Source of the DNA: Maea johnstoni
Lineage: Eukaryota > Annelida > Polychaeta > Spionida > Magelonidae
Length of the DNA: 64,000 bases
Assembly: GCA_963942565.1 (NCBI GenBank)
Contig: OZ012688.1
Coordinates: forward strand, 19,119,259 to 19,183,258
Reading direction: 5' to 3'
Part shown: positions 51,120-63,119 of the stretch, piece after piece
Position numbering within the stretch: the first letter of the stretch is position 1
Layout of the letters: each line of letters begins with the position of its first letter
The notes under the pieces: generated by a model
The model's database searches: none
Told to the model about the DNA's origin: nothing
What the model saw: the letters and a program-made list of their open reading frames with translations, nothing else
Program-made: the position numbers and the translations under genes

Positions 51120-51990
51120 ATGAAGATTTTGCAAAAAATTGAAATATTAGTAATATCTATGCCATCTTTAGTAGCTTGGGGAGAAGTTGCCACATTGGTG
51201 GATTCACTTTTCGCGTTTAACATAAATTACTTGCCCTTCCGTGGGTCAATATTAATGCGATTTGAAATGTTAAAACTTCCACAATTTATTATGCTTGACT
51301 TTTACTACTCTTTCCAACCTTTCCAAATGTCCGCGCTCGCTTCCTGGTCATACCAGCATCATATTAAAGGTCATATCTGCTAATCAGGGGATACGGGTAA
51401 TGTGAAACAAATCAAAATAAATGGTTAGCAAACTCTGACTCTGACTTATCAATGTTATACGGATGAAATAATTGCAATTTAAGCAGACCTTCATTCAACT
51501 TATGTTTCAAGTCAAGACTTGTAAAAGAAACAATATCAGTGAATTTGCGGACGGACCTTTCTGCAAACAAGAGAATCAGAGGAGCACAAAGGTCATGTGA
51601 TGGGAGAGGTAAATATAAATTCCCTTGTGAGCATGTGCTGGCCAAAGCCTCAAAAGACCTTATTTAAAATTCTGAATGATTGAGATATCAGCCCAGTCTA
51701 TTTTTGCACATGCATGCCAACACTTCAAATTTGCTTGTTTCTTGCTACCCATCCAACCTCACGCGTTTAAATGGATGTTAAAGTAATTATAATAATAATA
51801 AGTGCCTTAGAAATTTTCATCTACATAACATGTCTACATTTTCAAACGAATATGCAATTAACATCAATGTTAAAATGCCCACATGCGAGTGTACGAAACC
51901 CTTAAATTTTAAAGGCCCTCCATGATGAAGCGCTTTAAAGCACTCTGCCATCAGGGTATGCCAAAGTTATTATTATTCTGCTCATTTTTA
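51120..51990. other. Intergenic/intronic, nothing further recognised
   Basis: No convincing frame; a short AATAATAATAA run at about 51788. Confidence 0.4.
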
Positions 51991-51992
51991 AG

Positions 51993-52216
51993 ATTGGTGC
52001 CATGACACATACGGTCGACTTGCGCCTAAGGAAGAAGATTGAGGAGTTGGTGGGTGCTGGCGTGAGGTTGGTTCAGGAAATGTGTCACCATTTGAACCTG
52101 TACATAATAATGGAGTTGTTTGATGATGACGAGCTTCCCCAACCGACCAATCACCGATTCTACCCGACTAACAAAGATATCAGGGGGTTCATCAACAAAG
52201 CCACTATTAAACACAG
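51993..52216 (+). CDS. CARF-like family internal exon
   Basis: Acceptor CTCATTTTTAAG|ATTGG, donor CACAG|GTAATG. It reads IGAMTHTVDLRLRKKIEELV, then GAGVRLVQEMCHHLNLYI and HRFYPTNKDIRGFINKATIK. This is the part that follows the CPA.I module in CARF relatives: a helical segment, then R.YPT..DI. It agrees in strand and order with the exons at 42.7-44.1 kb. The exon ends in phase 2, and no following exon that fits was recognised before 58.76 kb. Confidence 0.6.
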
Positions 52217-52320
52217 GTAATGATTGATTTCGGTGATCTTTGTCACTAAGATGTGTCCTTACAAGGCAAAAATTCACGAGCCTGTACGGAAAGAAAGACG
52301 GGAGCGTAGACCATTAAGCT

Positions 52321-54222
52321 GCCCTCCCACATTCGAGACCTGTTCAAGACCTAGGGTTTTGCTCAGGTCTGCATTAGGTCTTGAAGAATATGCAAATTTT
52401 CATTTCTACTGTTGTATATCCAGACCATGAACTGATTTCAACATGACTGCTTACTGACCTGTCATGACCTGTTTATGACTGACTCAAGACTTGAACAAGA
52501 CCTTCTACAGACCTGCTCCAGACCATTCAAGACCTGCTCACGACCATTCAAGACCTATGCAAGACCATTTCAAGACCTATTTGAGACCTACCAGACTTCT
52601 AACTGACTTTTAACAGACCTCTACATGACTCGAAGATTTGAGGCATTTTAATCAAAAGCCTATACCATAGTAATATAAACACTTATCTGGGACTCTTTAT
52701 TACTGTACCAGTTATAATAGATTTCAGAATGATATTTTTAAGTGTTACATGCTCATTCCTACACACGCCTGTGTAATTGATATTTCAAATGACAAGGTAA
52801 TAGGGAGTGGTTCATTCACAGTTGCGAGTAAATTCTGGTTCAGTTGCCTGGATATGTCACCATTAGAAGGATAGTGAACTTATCTAAGAGCAGGGGGTTT
52901 GTTCAATATGTGGGATAATCGTTTTCAACCACCGCATAAGAAAAAATACATTTTAACCAGATTTAAAATATCAAATGATAAGTCATTGTCCCTGTTTTAT
53001 TTCTGCTGATTAAATTCCTAGTGATGAGTCCCAGTGGGCACGGTAACATTCATGGAATATTCCAGGAATGTTTGGGCGAACATTAAAAAATGATTCCCTC
53101 ATAGTTCAGAATGAAAATTGTATGAATGTTCAGGTGAGAATGTTCATAGAATGTTCAGAGCTGAATGCTAAATGAATCATTTGGATTCGGAATTTTGTCA
53201 GAACATTGGAAGTTGTCTGTGCAGTGGAAGCACTTGGTTACAGTTCGGTTTTTATGAAATAGGAAATATCTCAATTTAATGTTTTTATAAGGTCAAATCT
53301 GAACATTCCAGTAATGTTCAGACCTGAAGGTTGCAGGAATGTTCATTTTTGGTTCATGACATTCCAATCAAAATTGAACATTCACATGACATCAGATAAG
53401 AACATTCCAGGAATGTTAGGACCTGAACATTGCTGAAATGTTCATAATTGGTCCAGAATATTCCGACCAAAATTGAACATTCATGTAACATTCAGGTAAT
53501 ATTTTGTGCCCACTGGGGTGTTTTCCCTTTTTAACTTCTGCTTATAAATTATTCAACCTATTAAATCCTCACCAATTTATTGATGGAATAAATCATATCT
53601 TAACCCTTTCACTTCTGGAGCTTGACATAAATGGAAATATTTGGACAAAAGAAAAAAAACAATATTTGGAAAAAGATGACGGATAGTATTAGTATGTGTT
53701 ATCCTTGTGAAAATGGTATACATTTATGTCTGCTTTGATTCCTTTCCCAGGCTGAAGTAGGCAGTCACGTGACACTTTCAAGTAAATCTAGGTCATCCAC
53801 TGGTCTGCAGCTGGTCTTGAAGCAATCAGTTAGCAGTCATGAAAGGTCATGAAGCAGTCAGTTGGAGGTGTGTAAGTGATCTTGTTGAGGTCTTGAAGCA
53901 GTCTGGATGACTGTCAGTGCGAGACTGCTTCAAGACCTTCCTGACCTCTAACTGACTGCTTTGCGACCATCCAGACCTTTAACTGACTTCTTCAAGACCA
54001 CTAACAGACCCTATAATGACAAATTTCATTACAGACCTCTTACTGATTTTTTTGAACCATGTTCAAAAAAATCAGGTAGTTTGCAAACCTGTTCACGATC
54101 ATGCGTAGACTTAATACAGACCTGTTATTGTCCAATGCAGACTATGACGCAGACCTGTAACTGATCTTTTCAGGACCATTTCTGTAAGAGGTCTGCGTCC
54201 AGGTCTCGAAATTGGGAGTGCG
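52321..54222. mobile_element. TIR element with dense internal subrepeats
   Basis: CTCCCACATTCGAGACCTG at the left and, inverted, CTCCCAATTTCGAGACCTGG at the right. Both flanks inside (52330-52630, 53790-54200) are built of degenerate GACCTG..CAAGACC words. A separate miniature element sits in the middle. No target duplication was fixed, so the boundaries are approximate. Confidence 0.55.
53030..53517. mobile_element. 488-bp miniature element with CCCAGTGGGCAC ends
   Basis: CCCAGTGGGCAC at 53030 and GTGCCCACTGGG ending at 53517 are perfect inverted ends. Between them lie degenerate GAACATTCCAGGAATGTT repeats. Non-coding. Confidence 0.75.
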
Positions 54223-54995
54223 ACTTAATTACGCTTACATTAAGGTGTACCTAATAATTCAGACAGTACATAGACTGGTACTTTCATACTTCTTTTCTAT
54301 ACAATGCCTTTATTGATCAATTTAGCACATACCAAGTATATATTTGGTAAAGATATCTTCTAATGAGCAAAACATTTAGCATCACATAAGTACCCTCACA
54401 GCAGGGTCTGAGATTTGTTAGATGGAAACATTAAATATATGCATAGCGTTTTCAAACAAAGATCCTAGCTCAGGGGCTTAACCACCTATGCGTCCAGCGT
54501 CATTTGGACACCGTACCCAGAACACTATTTTCTGACAGTTTGGACACCCAAAAGTTTAGGTCAGGATTTGCTGATGATGACAATTCTTGAAGATAGTGCA
54601 TGTAGTGCCACTCCCGCAATACAAACAAAGCAGATATGTATGGTTTATTTCATTAGTTTTGTGAACTTTGGACCACACTTTGGACACCCAAAGGTCTATG
54701 AAACCGTCGTTTGGACACCCTGTTTCCAGATCCTGGCTAAGACCCTGTCCTAGCCACAATTACAGACTGGAAAACTTACACAACACAAATGTGAAAGAAA
54801 GATTAAGAGCTCAAATGGCGTGGGGGATAAGGGAGCAGTGCTGGCCCTTCTGAGAGAGTGCGCCTTTGCCAGAACAGCCCAGGCGTACGAGGTAGCTGTT
54901 CACAAATTGCAATGTAGTCACTGGTAGCTGACAAACAGCAATTTACGTAACTGGTTTGGCAAAAAATGGCTGCCTCAGTACAAAGTGATTACGCA
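54223..54995. other. Intronic/intergenic, nothing recognised
   Basis: TTTGGACACCC words recur near 54505, 54540, 54680 and 54712, a loose repeat. No MULE-type exon found. Confidence 0.4.
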
Positions 54996-54996
54996 A

Positions 54997-55004
54997 TATA
55001 TACC

Positions 55005-55093
<89 letters not shown>
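54997..55093. repeat. (AT)n microsatellite
   Basis: About 95 bp of alternating AT with one early break. Confidence 0.95.
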
Positions 55094-55097
<4 letters not shown>

Positions 55098-55301
55098 CCT
55101 TTGACCTTTTACCTGACCTGATTACACAGGAAGTGACATACGCAAAGGTGAAATGTCAAGGACACCTCAAGCATTAAACATGTAGCACATGTGTGGACCT
55201 TTTTATCCAATATGGTCTCTTATGTAATGGCCTGAGGATTGCACAAGCATGAAACCCAGGGTTGTCAACATGAGAGAGAGTATGTGACTTGCTTCTATAT
55301 G

Positions 55302-55403
<102 letters not shown>

Positions 55404-55616
55404 CCATTAACATCACTTCTCTTTAGGAAACTGATCTATTCAAAATGTCCTGATCACCACATAACACTTCTGGTTAAATCCTAAAATTTACAATGATCAC
55501 ATGAATGCTCGCCAAATAAAATTACTGGTGGTCGGACGATTAAGCGAGAACTCGATTATCTGGGTTGAGGTGAGGCCGTCTAGACCCGTTCAAACCGCAT
55601 TTTAAATAATTGATTA

Positions 55617-55853
55617 CTGTATACCGTGTTAATATTGCGCATATAAAATAATGTGCTCAGCAGATAACTGCCTTTGATGCGCAGTTTAATTATTGCGCAT
55701 TGATAACGTCCAGCTCAAGCTGTGTGAGGGGGCCAAGGGTATGCAATTTACCCGTTTTTTGGGAAGGGTGGTGCGCAGTTTAATAAGTGCGGACTCCATG
55801 GGTGCGCAAAGTATGCATTAATTAAACTGCCGCAATATTAACACGGTATACAG
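55617..55853. mobile_element. Miniature TIR element, TA target sites
   Basis: TA-CTGTATACCGTGTTAATATT on the left and AATATTAACACGGTATACAG-TA on the right, 237 bp, palindromic inner words GTGCGCA. Non-coding, Tc1/mariner-like by target site. Confidence 0.85.
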
Positions 55854-55855
55854 TA

Positions 55856-56393
55856 TTTCAAATGTGAAATTTCTGAATAAATTTTGTGAAATTACGCGGC
55901 CTAAACATACAAAAACAATAAAACTTTCGTTAAGTGTCACCGAACGGCCTGCGTGTCAACACTCAAGAGTAAACAAATCTTTTGCACCATATTTGGTACA
56001 CCGATTTATCAATTTCCGTGGTACACCGCATATGTGCGCGGCATGTGCCTGCGCAAGCCGCGGCACAATAATGTTTAAAATCGTTTGATTTAAAATTACG
56101 GCAATGAGGCCGTAAAACTTGAACCGAATCAATTAATTGTTCAGAATATTTTTTGATCAAGTGATACAAAAAAAATTTTTGCATCCGAACCCTTCAAATT
56201 ACCCTTTGCCTATTTGGTCAATTTCATCCTCTTTTGGTCTACTGAAAAGCATTCTTTCTCAAACTAACCAATAAATTGTTCAATTCATACGAACTAGCCA
56301 GCACTCCTAACTCTAAATGTGCTGTCTTTATTAAACTTAAATTGTATTTATCATACTGTGTATATAACATACACGCAGCTTTCTACCTACATC
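55856..56393. other. Intergenic/intronic, nothing recognised
   Basis: Short opposing frames only. Confidence 0.45.
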
Positions 56394-58750
56394 TTTTGAT
56401 TTTGATTTGATTTGATTTTATTCGGTCTAGTACAATGTGTATTACATAGCATTTGGCATACAAAAATATCATATATAAAGGTGACTAGTTGGAGTGTCAT
56501 TAACTGCTATGCAATAGAAATCTAACCAGACACAGGATATATACACTAAAAGTTAGAAACTTATTTCCATAGTGGTCCCAGTCTGCCCAGAGTCCAATGG
56601 CATCACATGTAATGATCAACCTCACTGCTCAAGATTGACATAACAACAATATATCATATAGTATAATACAAACATTCAGACTAGAATTGATGAATTTCTT
56701 TTTTTTCTTATGAATCAGAGAGGATTGACATGAAATGTTTTTTGCATCTCACTTTAAAAAGAGATTTACTGAACGTAGTCTGGATCTCATCTGGCAAAGA
56801 GTTCCAGATTTTGGCACCTATGTAGTGGAAGGACTTCATACCATATGAACCAGCCTTTGGTAAAATCAAAGCATTAATACTGTGTCTGGTGTAATAGTGG
56901 TGTGATTCATTTACTCTTTCAAAAACCTGAAGATACTCTGGGGCCTGTTCATCGATGCAGTTAAATACATGGCTTGCGGCCAGATATTTTATTCTGTTTT
57001 CAATGCTCATCCACTTAACCTCATTGAAGTCGTTGGCTACCAAGTGTGCTCTGTTTGAGTAGTTTAAAACATATCTAATCATTTTATTTTGTACGACCTG
57101 AAGGCGACTCTGTAAGAATTTTGGTAGACCGTGGTAATAGAAATTGCTGGCGTAGTCTATTCTCGACTGAATCAATGCCATGCAGACAGTTTTTCTGCAG
57201 TACTGATTTAGGAACATTTTCTTTCTGTAAAGGAATTTGAGACTGGCATTAGCCTTATTGATGATTTTATGAGCCATAGATTTTCCTGACAGGTCTTGGT
57301 CTAGTTGACCCCCCAGGTATGTTACAACCTCTTTCCCTCCCACTTTGATACCATTACATGAGATTCTTAGAAATTTATGTTGTTTTAACTTCCTATTTGA
57401 GGCAAATAGGATAGACTCTGTCTTTCCCAGGTGGAGTGAAAGTTTGTTGTCTATCAACCACACATTTAATTTGGTAAGTTCCTCGCTGAGCTTTTGTTCA
57501 ATATCAATGATGTTCTTCCCTCTGATCAAAAGAGCCGAATCATCAGCATACAACAAAAGATCACAGTCAACAGCTGGTTCCATATCATTCACGTAAATTA
57601 AAAACAATAAAGGTCCTAGTATAGAGCCCTGGGGTACGCCACACGTAACTTCCCCACAATCTGATAAAGTGCCCTTTATGTCTATATATTGAGATCTGTA
57701 GGAGTTGAACCAGTTCACTGACGCATCATCACATCCAACAGCACCAAGTTTATCAGACATTATGGCATGGTTGACTGTATCAAAAGCTTTTTGCAGGTCA
57801 ATCATAACCATTCCTGTATATAGGCCCTTGTCCATGCTAAACTTGATCCTGTCAGAGAGATCGATGAGAGCAATTTCTGTGGAGTACGACTTTCTGAAAC
57901 CTGACTGATATTTATAGAGAATATTATGCTTATCTAAATGCTTACTTAGCTGATCATACACAATCCTTTAAAATATCTTTGACACTACAGGGAGGGTTGA
58001 AACTGGGCGTTAATTCCCAACTTCACCCCTGCCCCCCTTTTTATATAGGGGAACAACCCTTGCTTCTTTGAAAGCTTTAGGTACAGTTGACTGAGATAAT
58101 GAGAGATTGAGTATGTGGGTGATGGGAGAAGCTATGACAGAGCACCCATCCCTAACAAACTTGACAGAAATACCGTCCAACCCTGTAGCTTTCTTAGTGT
58201 TAACAGTACTTATTAATTTGTATACAGTACTTTCTGTGACAGTTGAAAAACCAAAATAATTTTCAAGGACCCCTTTTTTGGAATAAAAGGATTTAACCTG
58301 TATTTTATTAAAAAGTCCACTTGGAGGTTTCAATTTCTTTACCAGGTCATCTGCAACATTGCAGAAAAAGTTACAGAACTTGTTTGCTACAGATTTTTTG
58401 TCAAAACAAGTTTCACCATTTCCCATGTCAAGCCCTATATTTGCCTGCTCTGACCTGGTAGAGAAAGACACCCCCTTTCAGACATTTCCACATCTTACGA
58501 CCATCCCCCATATTTTCTTCAATCACATTTTGGAAATATTCTTTCTTTGCTGCCTTTATTTCTGTTTGGACTTGATTTCTGAGCTCCCTTCTCTTATTTT
58601 CTAAATCAGGAGTACTGGATTTCGCACACAATTTATTTATTTCATCACGCTCTTTTATGAGTTCAAGAATTTCACTTGAGAACCAGGGTTCAGAGCGTTG
58701 TTTAAGACGGACCTTTTTTAGAGGAGCATAACTCACCCTAACAACCACTC
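56394..58750 (-). mobile_element. CR1/Jockey-group LINE, 5'-truncated and inactivated
   Basis: Minus-strand frames cover the end of the endonuclease-RT linker (58748-58428: EPWFSSEILELIKERDEIN), the RT entry region (58471-58010: TKKATGLDGISVKFVRDG, ARVVPLYKKG) and the RT core to C-terminus (57961-56708). The core has YQSGFRKSYSTE, MIDLQKAFDTVNHAI, CGVPQGSILGPLLFLIYVND and the catalytic YADDSALL. The C-terminus has YYTRHS..SFHYIGAKIWNSLP, usual for CR1/Jockey-type elements. Two in-frame stops near 58010 and 57972 and a frame change near 58450 break it. The 3' end carries a (TCAAA)n-type tail at 56394-56420. Its 5' end lies within about 12 bp of the splice acceptor of the next exon. Confidence 0.9.
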
Positions 58751-58761
58751 TTTCATTGCAG

Positions 58762-58937
58762 AGATGGGTATGGGCCTATCGTAAGGATGAAATGCGTATC
58801 ATAATGAAAACCAATAATGGATTGGAACGACAGAATAAGACGTTCAAATACCAATATCTCCGAAGACACCGGAGTTACACCATGAGTGGGATGCTAGCAC
58901 TTCTGGTAGAAGACTTCCTTCCTGATGAATACCTGGC
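58762..58937 (+). CDS. CARF/MULE-like family late exon
   Basis: Acceptor CTCTTTCATTGCAG|AGATGG, donor GGC|GTAAGTTT. It reads RWVWAYRKDEMRIIMKTNNG, then LERQNKTFKYQYLRRHRSYT and MLALLVEDFLPDEYLA. The pattern TNNG.ERQNK..KY.YL....LVE.FLPD..L follows the transposase-like core in CARF-type and MULE-derived proteins. The core exons themselves were not found between 52.2 and 58.7 kb, where two TIR elements and a LINE now sit. No exon after 58937 was recognised. Confidence 0.58.
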
Positions 58938-59223
58938 GTAAGTTTATTCAAAGTAATACATGATGGAACAATTGTTCATTCTTTCCTTAAAACTGTTCAG
59001 GCTTCAGTAAAAAACGGTAAGAAACCCCAGGACTTCAGGTTCTCAAAACATCACAGCCCCACCCAAGATCTCACACCCCTAGAATTTCCTTAATGCTGCA
59101 ATGCCACCATAGTCATTACCTATAAACAATTTTTGAAGACGTAAGCCATCTATGCGTGGTTCTATTGCATATTGAAATAACAATAACAAACAACTGATGT
59201 GTCAAATGGTCTTGTTCAACTTA

Positions 59224-60360
59224 CTGTAAAGTTCGAAATATTAGCGTGTTTAAATTTAGCAAATTGATCCATTTTTCCATGTTAGCGAATCGTAATATTA
59301 GCGTCTGAACCATCTCGAAAAGCGCCATCTGCCGACAGATATTCAAACTAAACCTGGTTTGATAAACGGTCAAAAGGTGGGGCGTTATTGGACGTTCCTT
59401 GACTTGTGCCGTGGACGTGCCTTGATCCACGCTGGTTCACATCATCATGGCTTCAGAAGTGTATGTGGCAACTGCCTCAAGCTCTACAGGCAATTGGGGT
59501 AGACAAACAAATCGCCCAAAATAGAACCCTCACCTGGTTGCTACTGGCAACTACTGTTCAGGCCGCGGCTGACCTGAACAACAGGCCAGCCATTGACGCA
59601 GATTTGTTAGAACATATGGAAAATAGCTGCCTGAACAATGTTTTGTGTTTGTTTTGCATCTTAAATGAAAAAAAGGTCAGAAAAGAGCAGATTTTGATAT
59701 GGAGGTGTGTAATTTTCTTTGTTTTGGTAGCGCCATCAGGAGTCTATGTCAAAAACTATTTCTTTTGGAAAATATGTGCACATCGAATTGTGCACTCCCA
59801 ATGAGTCAAAACTGCGTTTTAGGCTATATATACAGGCTATATATACATACAAATATAATAGCCCTCACTTCAGAATACCATTTAGATTCTAGAAATTCGT
59901 TATTTACTGAGATAAATCGATGTCGAGTGGGTCAAAAACGGCACATAAGTGGCGTCATCTGCCGGCTGTGTCAAAAACTATAATTTTTTTAAATGTACAC
60001 ATCGAGTTGTGCACCCTACAGTGCATTAAAACTGCATTTTTATTTAGTCTCTGGCCACATATGCATTTAAATATGATAAATCTCGCTTCAGTATATCATT
60101 GTTATTCTCGGAATTAGTAAATTACCGAGAAAAAAACGATGTTGAATGGGTCAAAATCGTCACACGCGGGGCGCCATCTATTGACGGTTTTGAAACCTAG
60201 CGTACCCACATCTATCGCTCACCTTGTGAGCCTACCTAGGAAAACAAAGAAAAATCGTTGAAAAATGGAACAAATATAAGCGGATCGTAATATTAGCGAA
60301 TCTGACCCACTCGCTAATGTCGCCAATAATAGTTCCACGCCAATATTTCGTACTTTACAG
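59224..60360. mobile_element. 1.1 kb TIR element, TA target sites
   Basis: TA-CTGTAAAGTTCGAAATATTA on the left and AATATTTCGTACTTTACAG-TA on the right. The inside has about 195-bp tandem units (59750-60190) with GTGCGCCATCT- and TGGGTCAAAA-type words. No transposase frame. Confidence 0.85.
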
Positions 60361-60509
60361 TATTACATTATTGATATTGCTCTGAGCATGACCTTAAAAT
60401 GTCTCTTTTATTATATATAGCCAGCCGGGCTGCAAAGGCAAATGTTATTATAGCCCCACACATTTCTCAGTAGCCCTTGGCAATTGGGCTAGCTGGACCC
60501 ATGCTTAAC

Positions 60510-60695
60510 CCATACTTAACATGTACTTTGTGCTTGGATTCGTGCGCCCGCCACTCACTTTTTGGGTGCACGGATCCTTACTACACTGACAATTTCTACT
60601 CCTCCTGCGACCTTAAGCGCCCTGCCGCAACACTTGCATTCCCCCTTCTCTGTAATTGTACTGTCCTCCCAGTACCTCTTTCAATGGGGCCCAAT
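60510..60695. repeat. Dispersed repeat with hairpin, partner of 32206-32410
   Basis: Same orientation. The hairpin stem here is GGATTCGTGCGCCC / GGGTGCACGGATCC. Its two differences from the 32 kb stem both leave G-T pairs. Confidence 0.75.
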
Positions 60696-60726
60696 CTGAT
60701 TCTTCAGTGGCAGGACAACCCTAGAA

Positions 60727-60990
60727 AAACGATGATTGGGTCACATTTTCGAAAATTGTTTACTTTGCATATTCCACAATATAAAAAACATTTGAAGTTA
60801 GTTAGTGGTATACTATTTTAATTATCTATCTATTAAAGTGTTGATAACTGTTCTAATGTAATACTTTTAAAGGGAAATGTTAAGAGCTGGTTCTTCATCT
60901 CATTTCAAGCATAACTAAAATGACTTGAGAAGAGGCAGCAGGAACGACTGACTTCTCCTGAAAATGTGTTTTTAATATAGAGGGTAACAA
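60727..60990. repeat. Direct repeat, left member
   Basis: TGATTGGGTCACATTTTCGA through GGAACGACTGACTTCTCCTG and TTTTTAATATAGAGGGTAA is repeated at 62460-62713 with few differences. It is non-coding and carries no sign of a retroelement. Confidence 0.85.
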
Positions 60991-61194
60991 CAGGCGGCAG
61001 AGAATGTCAGGTGGCGACCTCTGGCTATCTGTAACTAAACTAAAGTGATTTCCTATTTAGTATGGTTTCATATTTATCGTTAGAACTACCATCCAGGTAC
61101 ATGTAATATCTGTCTATTAAAGGCATATTTTGGGCTAATTTCAAATGGTGGAAATGCAAAAATAAAAACAAAACAACAACTATTGATTTATAAA

Positions 61195-62450
61195 TTTGTA
61201 CTTAACTGGAAAGTACCCGCCCTGTTATTCTCCACAAACTCTGGTCATTCAGTAAAATTTACACATTTGTTCGTAATTTCATAACGCTACGAGTATTCTC
61301 GAGGGTAGGGTAGTGAAGGTATCGCATTCTACACGAACTGCGATCTTGCAGTTGGTAGACCCTGCCTGTGCTGCCGCTCAGGAACACGTTGAGGCCAGAA
61401 TTTGGAATTTTCATTTATTGTCAGTTTTTTTCTGCCAAATTGCAGCTAGGGCGTATTTCGGCAGTTGTAACAGGTAGAGGAATTAGAGAAATCCTTTTTT
61501 TGTTTCGTTTGGCAATTCTTTCAATGAAAAAAATATTAGAGCACACAGATATCCCTGCGACCACACACTTAGGGCTACCTAACTTATGTACCAAAAGTTA
61601 AAAAAGCTCGGTTAATGAGATGAAGCTCATGTTATTTGCAGTCGTCCTAGTAATTCTCCATGAACTTTGGTCATTCAGTTACATTTACACATTTGTTCGT
61701 AATTTCTTAATGCTAAGAGTATTCTCGGGGTTCGGGTAGTGAAGGTATCGCATGCTAATGCGATCTTGCAGTTGGTAGACCCTGCTTACGCTACCGCGCA
61801 GGAACACGCTAAAACTCAAATTTGGAATTTTCATTTTTGGTCAGTTTTTCTGCCAAGTTGCTGCTAGGGCGCATGTAGGTAGGTGTGGATGATAAGGAAA
61901 GCAATCCGCCGCTTGGTTTCAGGTCTATGGCATCAACCTTTCATGCGCCAGCAGGGATTCAAATTCAGACAGGGTTGAGAGACAGCTAGCAGTCAATGGC
62001 AACGCCGTGGTCCCTACGGCAGGCCTTGGTCAAGGTCATTGGAGGGTATCGGGTCAAACCACCGATACACCCTCCCCCAAAATTAGCATTCCCCTCGTGC
62101 TCCCGATCTGATGACAAATGGAGAGGGAGCCCGGGAAAGCGCAACAATCATCGATTGTGCTTGCCTTGCTGAAGCCAATGATGCTAGTTATATAGGTAGA
62201 TTGGAGTACAGTAATGTGCTTAGAGTAGTTGACCAAATTTTAACTTTTGCAAGTGATTTGATTGAATAAAACTGTTCAACTATAACTTTATCGAAATTTT
62301 AAATAGTTTAGAATATTTCTATTGAAAGAAATAATCTTAATTTTGTCACATTGCGGAATTAGGTACCTTTTACACCTCTATGGGCGTATTTGCATCTTGT
62401 TTTATCGCCGCTGATGGATATTAATAGGCCAAAGTTCCGCATTTGTCATT
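61195..62450. repeat. Dispersed repeat, copy 2, internally duplicated
   Basis: Matches 466-1105 overall. The segment ATTTACACATTTGTTCGTAA..GCAGTTGGTAGACCCTGC occurs twice inside (61258-61370 and 61682-61790). 61500-61620 also carries the arm sequence of the 72-392 palindrome. A SINE-like patch with a minus-strand TTTGAATCCCTGC box lies near 61945-62010. Confidence 0.6.
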
Positions 62451-62459
62451 CGTCGACGG

Positions 62460-62713
62460 TGATTGGGTCACATTTTCGAAAATTATTTACTTTGCGTATG
62501 CCACGATATAATTTAAACAGATTTGAAGTTAGTTAGTGGTATACTATTTTTATCTATCTATTAAAGTGTTGATAACTGTTTTAATGTAATAATTTTGTTG
62601 GGAAATGTTAAGAGCTGGTTCTTCATCTCATTTCAAGCATAACTAAAATGACTGGAGAAGAGGCAGCAGGAACGACTGACTTCTCCTGATGTGTTTTTAA
62701 TATAGAGGGTAAT
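62460..62713. repeat. Direct repeat, right member
   Basis: See 60727-60990; same orientation, about 1730 bp apart. Confidence 0.85.
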
Positions 62714-62714
62714 G

Positions 62715-63065
62715 ATAAATAATGTTTTATTTTCTCTCCCGAATAAACGGGAGTAAAAATAAAGTTTTCATTAAATTTTCCCTCCCCAAAAAAGTTTTTT
62801 ATTTTTCTCTCTCTCCCCCCCCCCCCCCCCCCCAAAAAATGGGATTTTTTTTTCAATTTTCTCTCCACGAAATAACGAGGGTGAAAAATAAGTTTTTTTC
62901 ATTTTCTCTCCGCAATCAACGTGGATGAAAGGAAAAAGTTAGGCGTGAAAATAAAAAGTTTTTTTTTATTTTCTCTCGCGCAAAAAAAAGGTGGGAAAAT
63001 TAAAAAAAAATCGTTTACTCCCCTCAAAATACGATCGTGAAAATAAAAAGTTTTTTATTTGCTCT
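62715..63065. repeat. Degenerate 50-60-bp tandem repeat, T-rich
   Basis: TTATTTTCTCTC...GTGAAAATAAAAAGTTTTTT modules in five to six poor copies, with a C run at 62815-62833. Confidence 0.75.
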
Positions 63066-63119
63066 TTTACACTCCGTCACTCGGTCAGTCCAGAGATATA
63101 TACACTAAGTCATTTTAAG

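Noticed and set aside
60727-62713. Direct repeats considered as ends of a retroelement
   Set aside because: No retroelement coding, primer site or polypurine tract between them, and the interior is a dispersed repeat with its own copies elsewhere.
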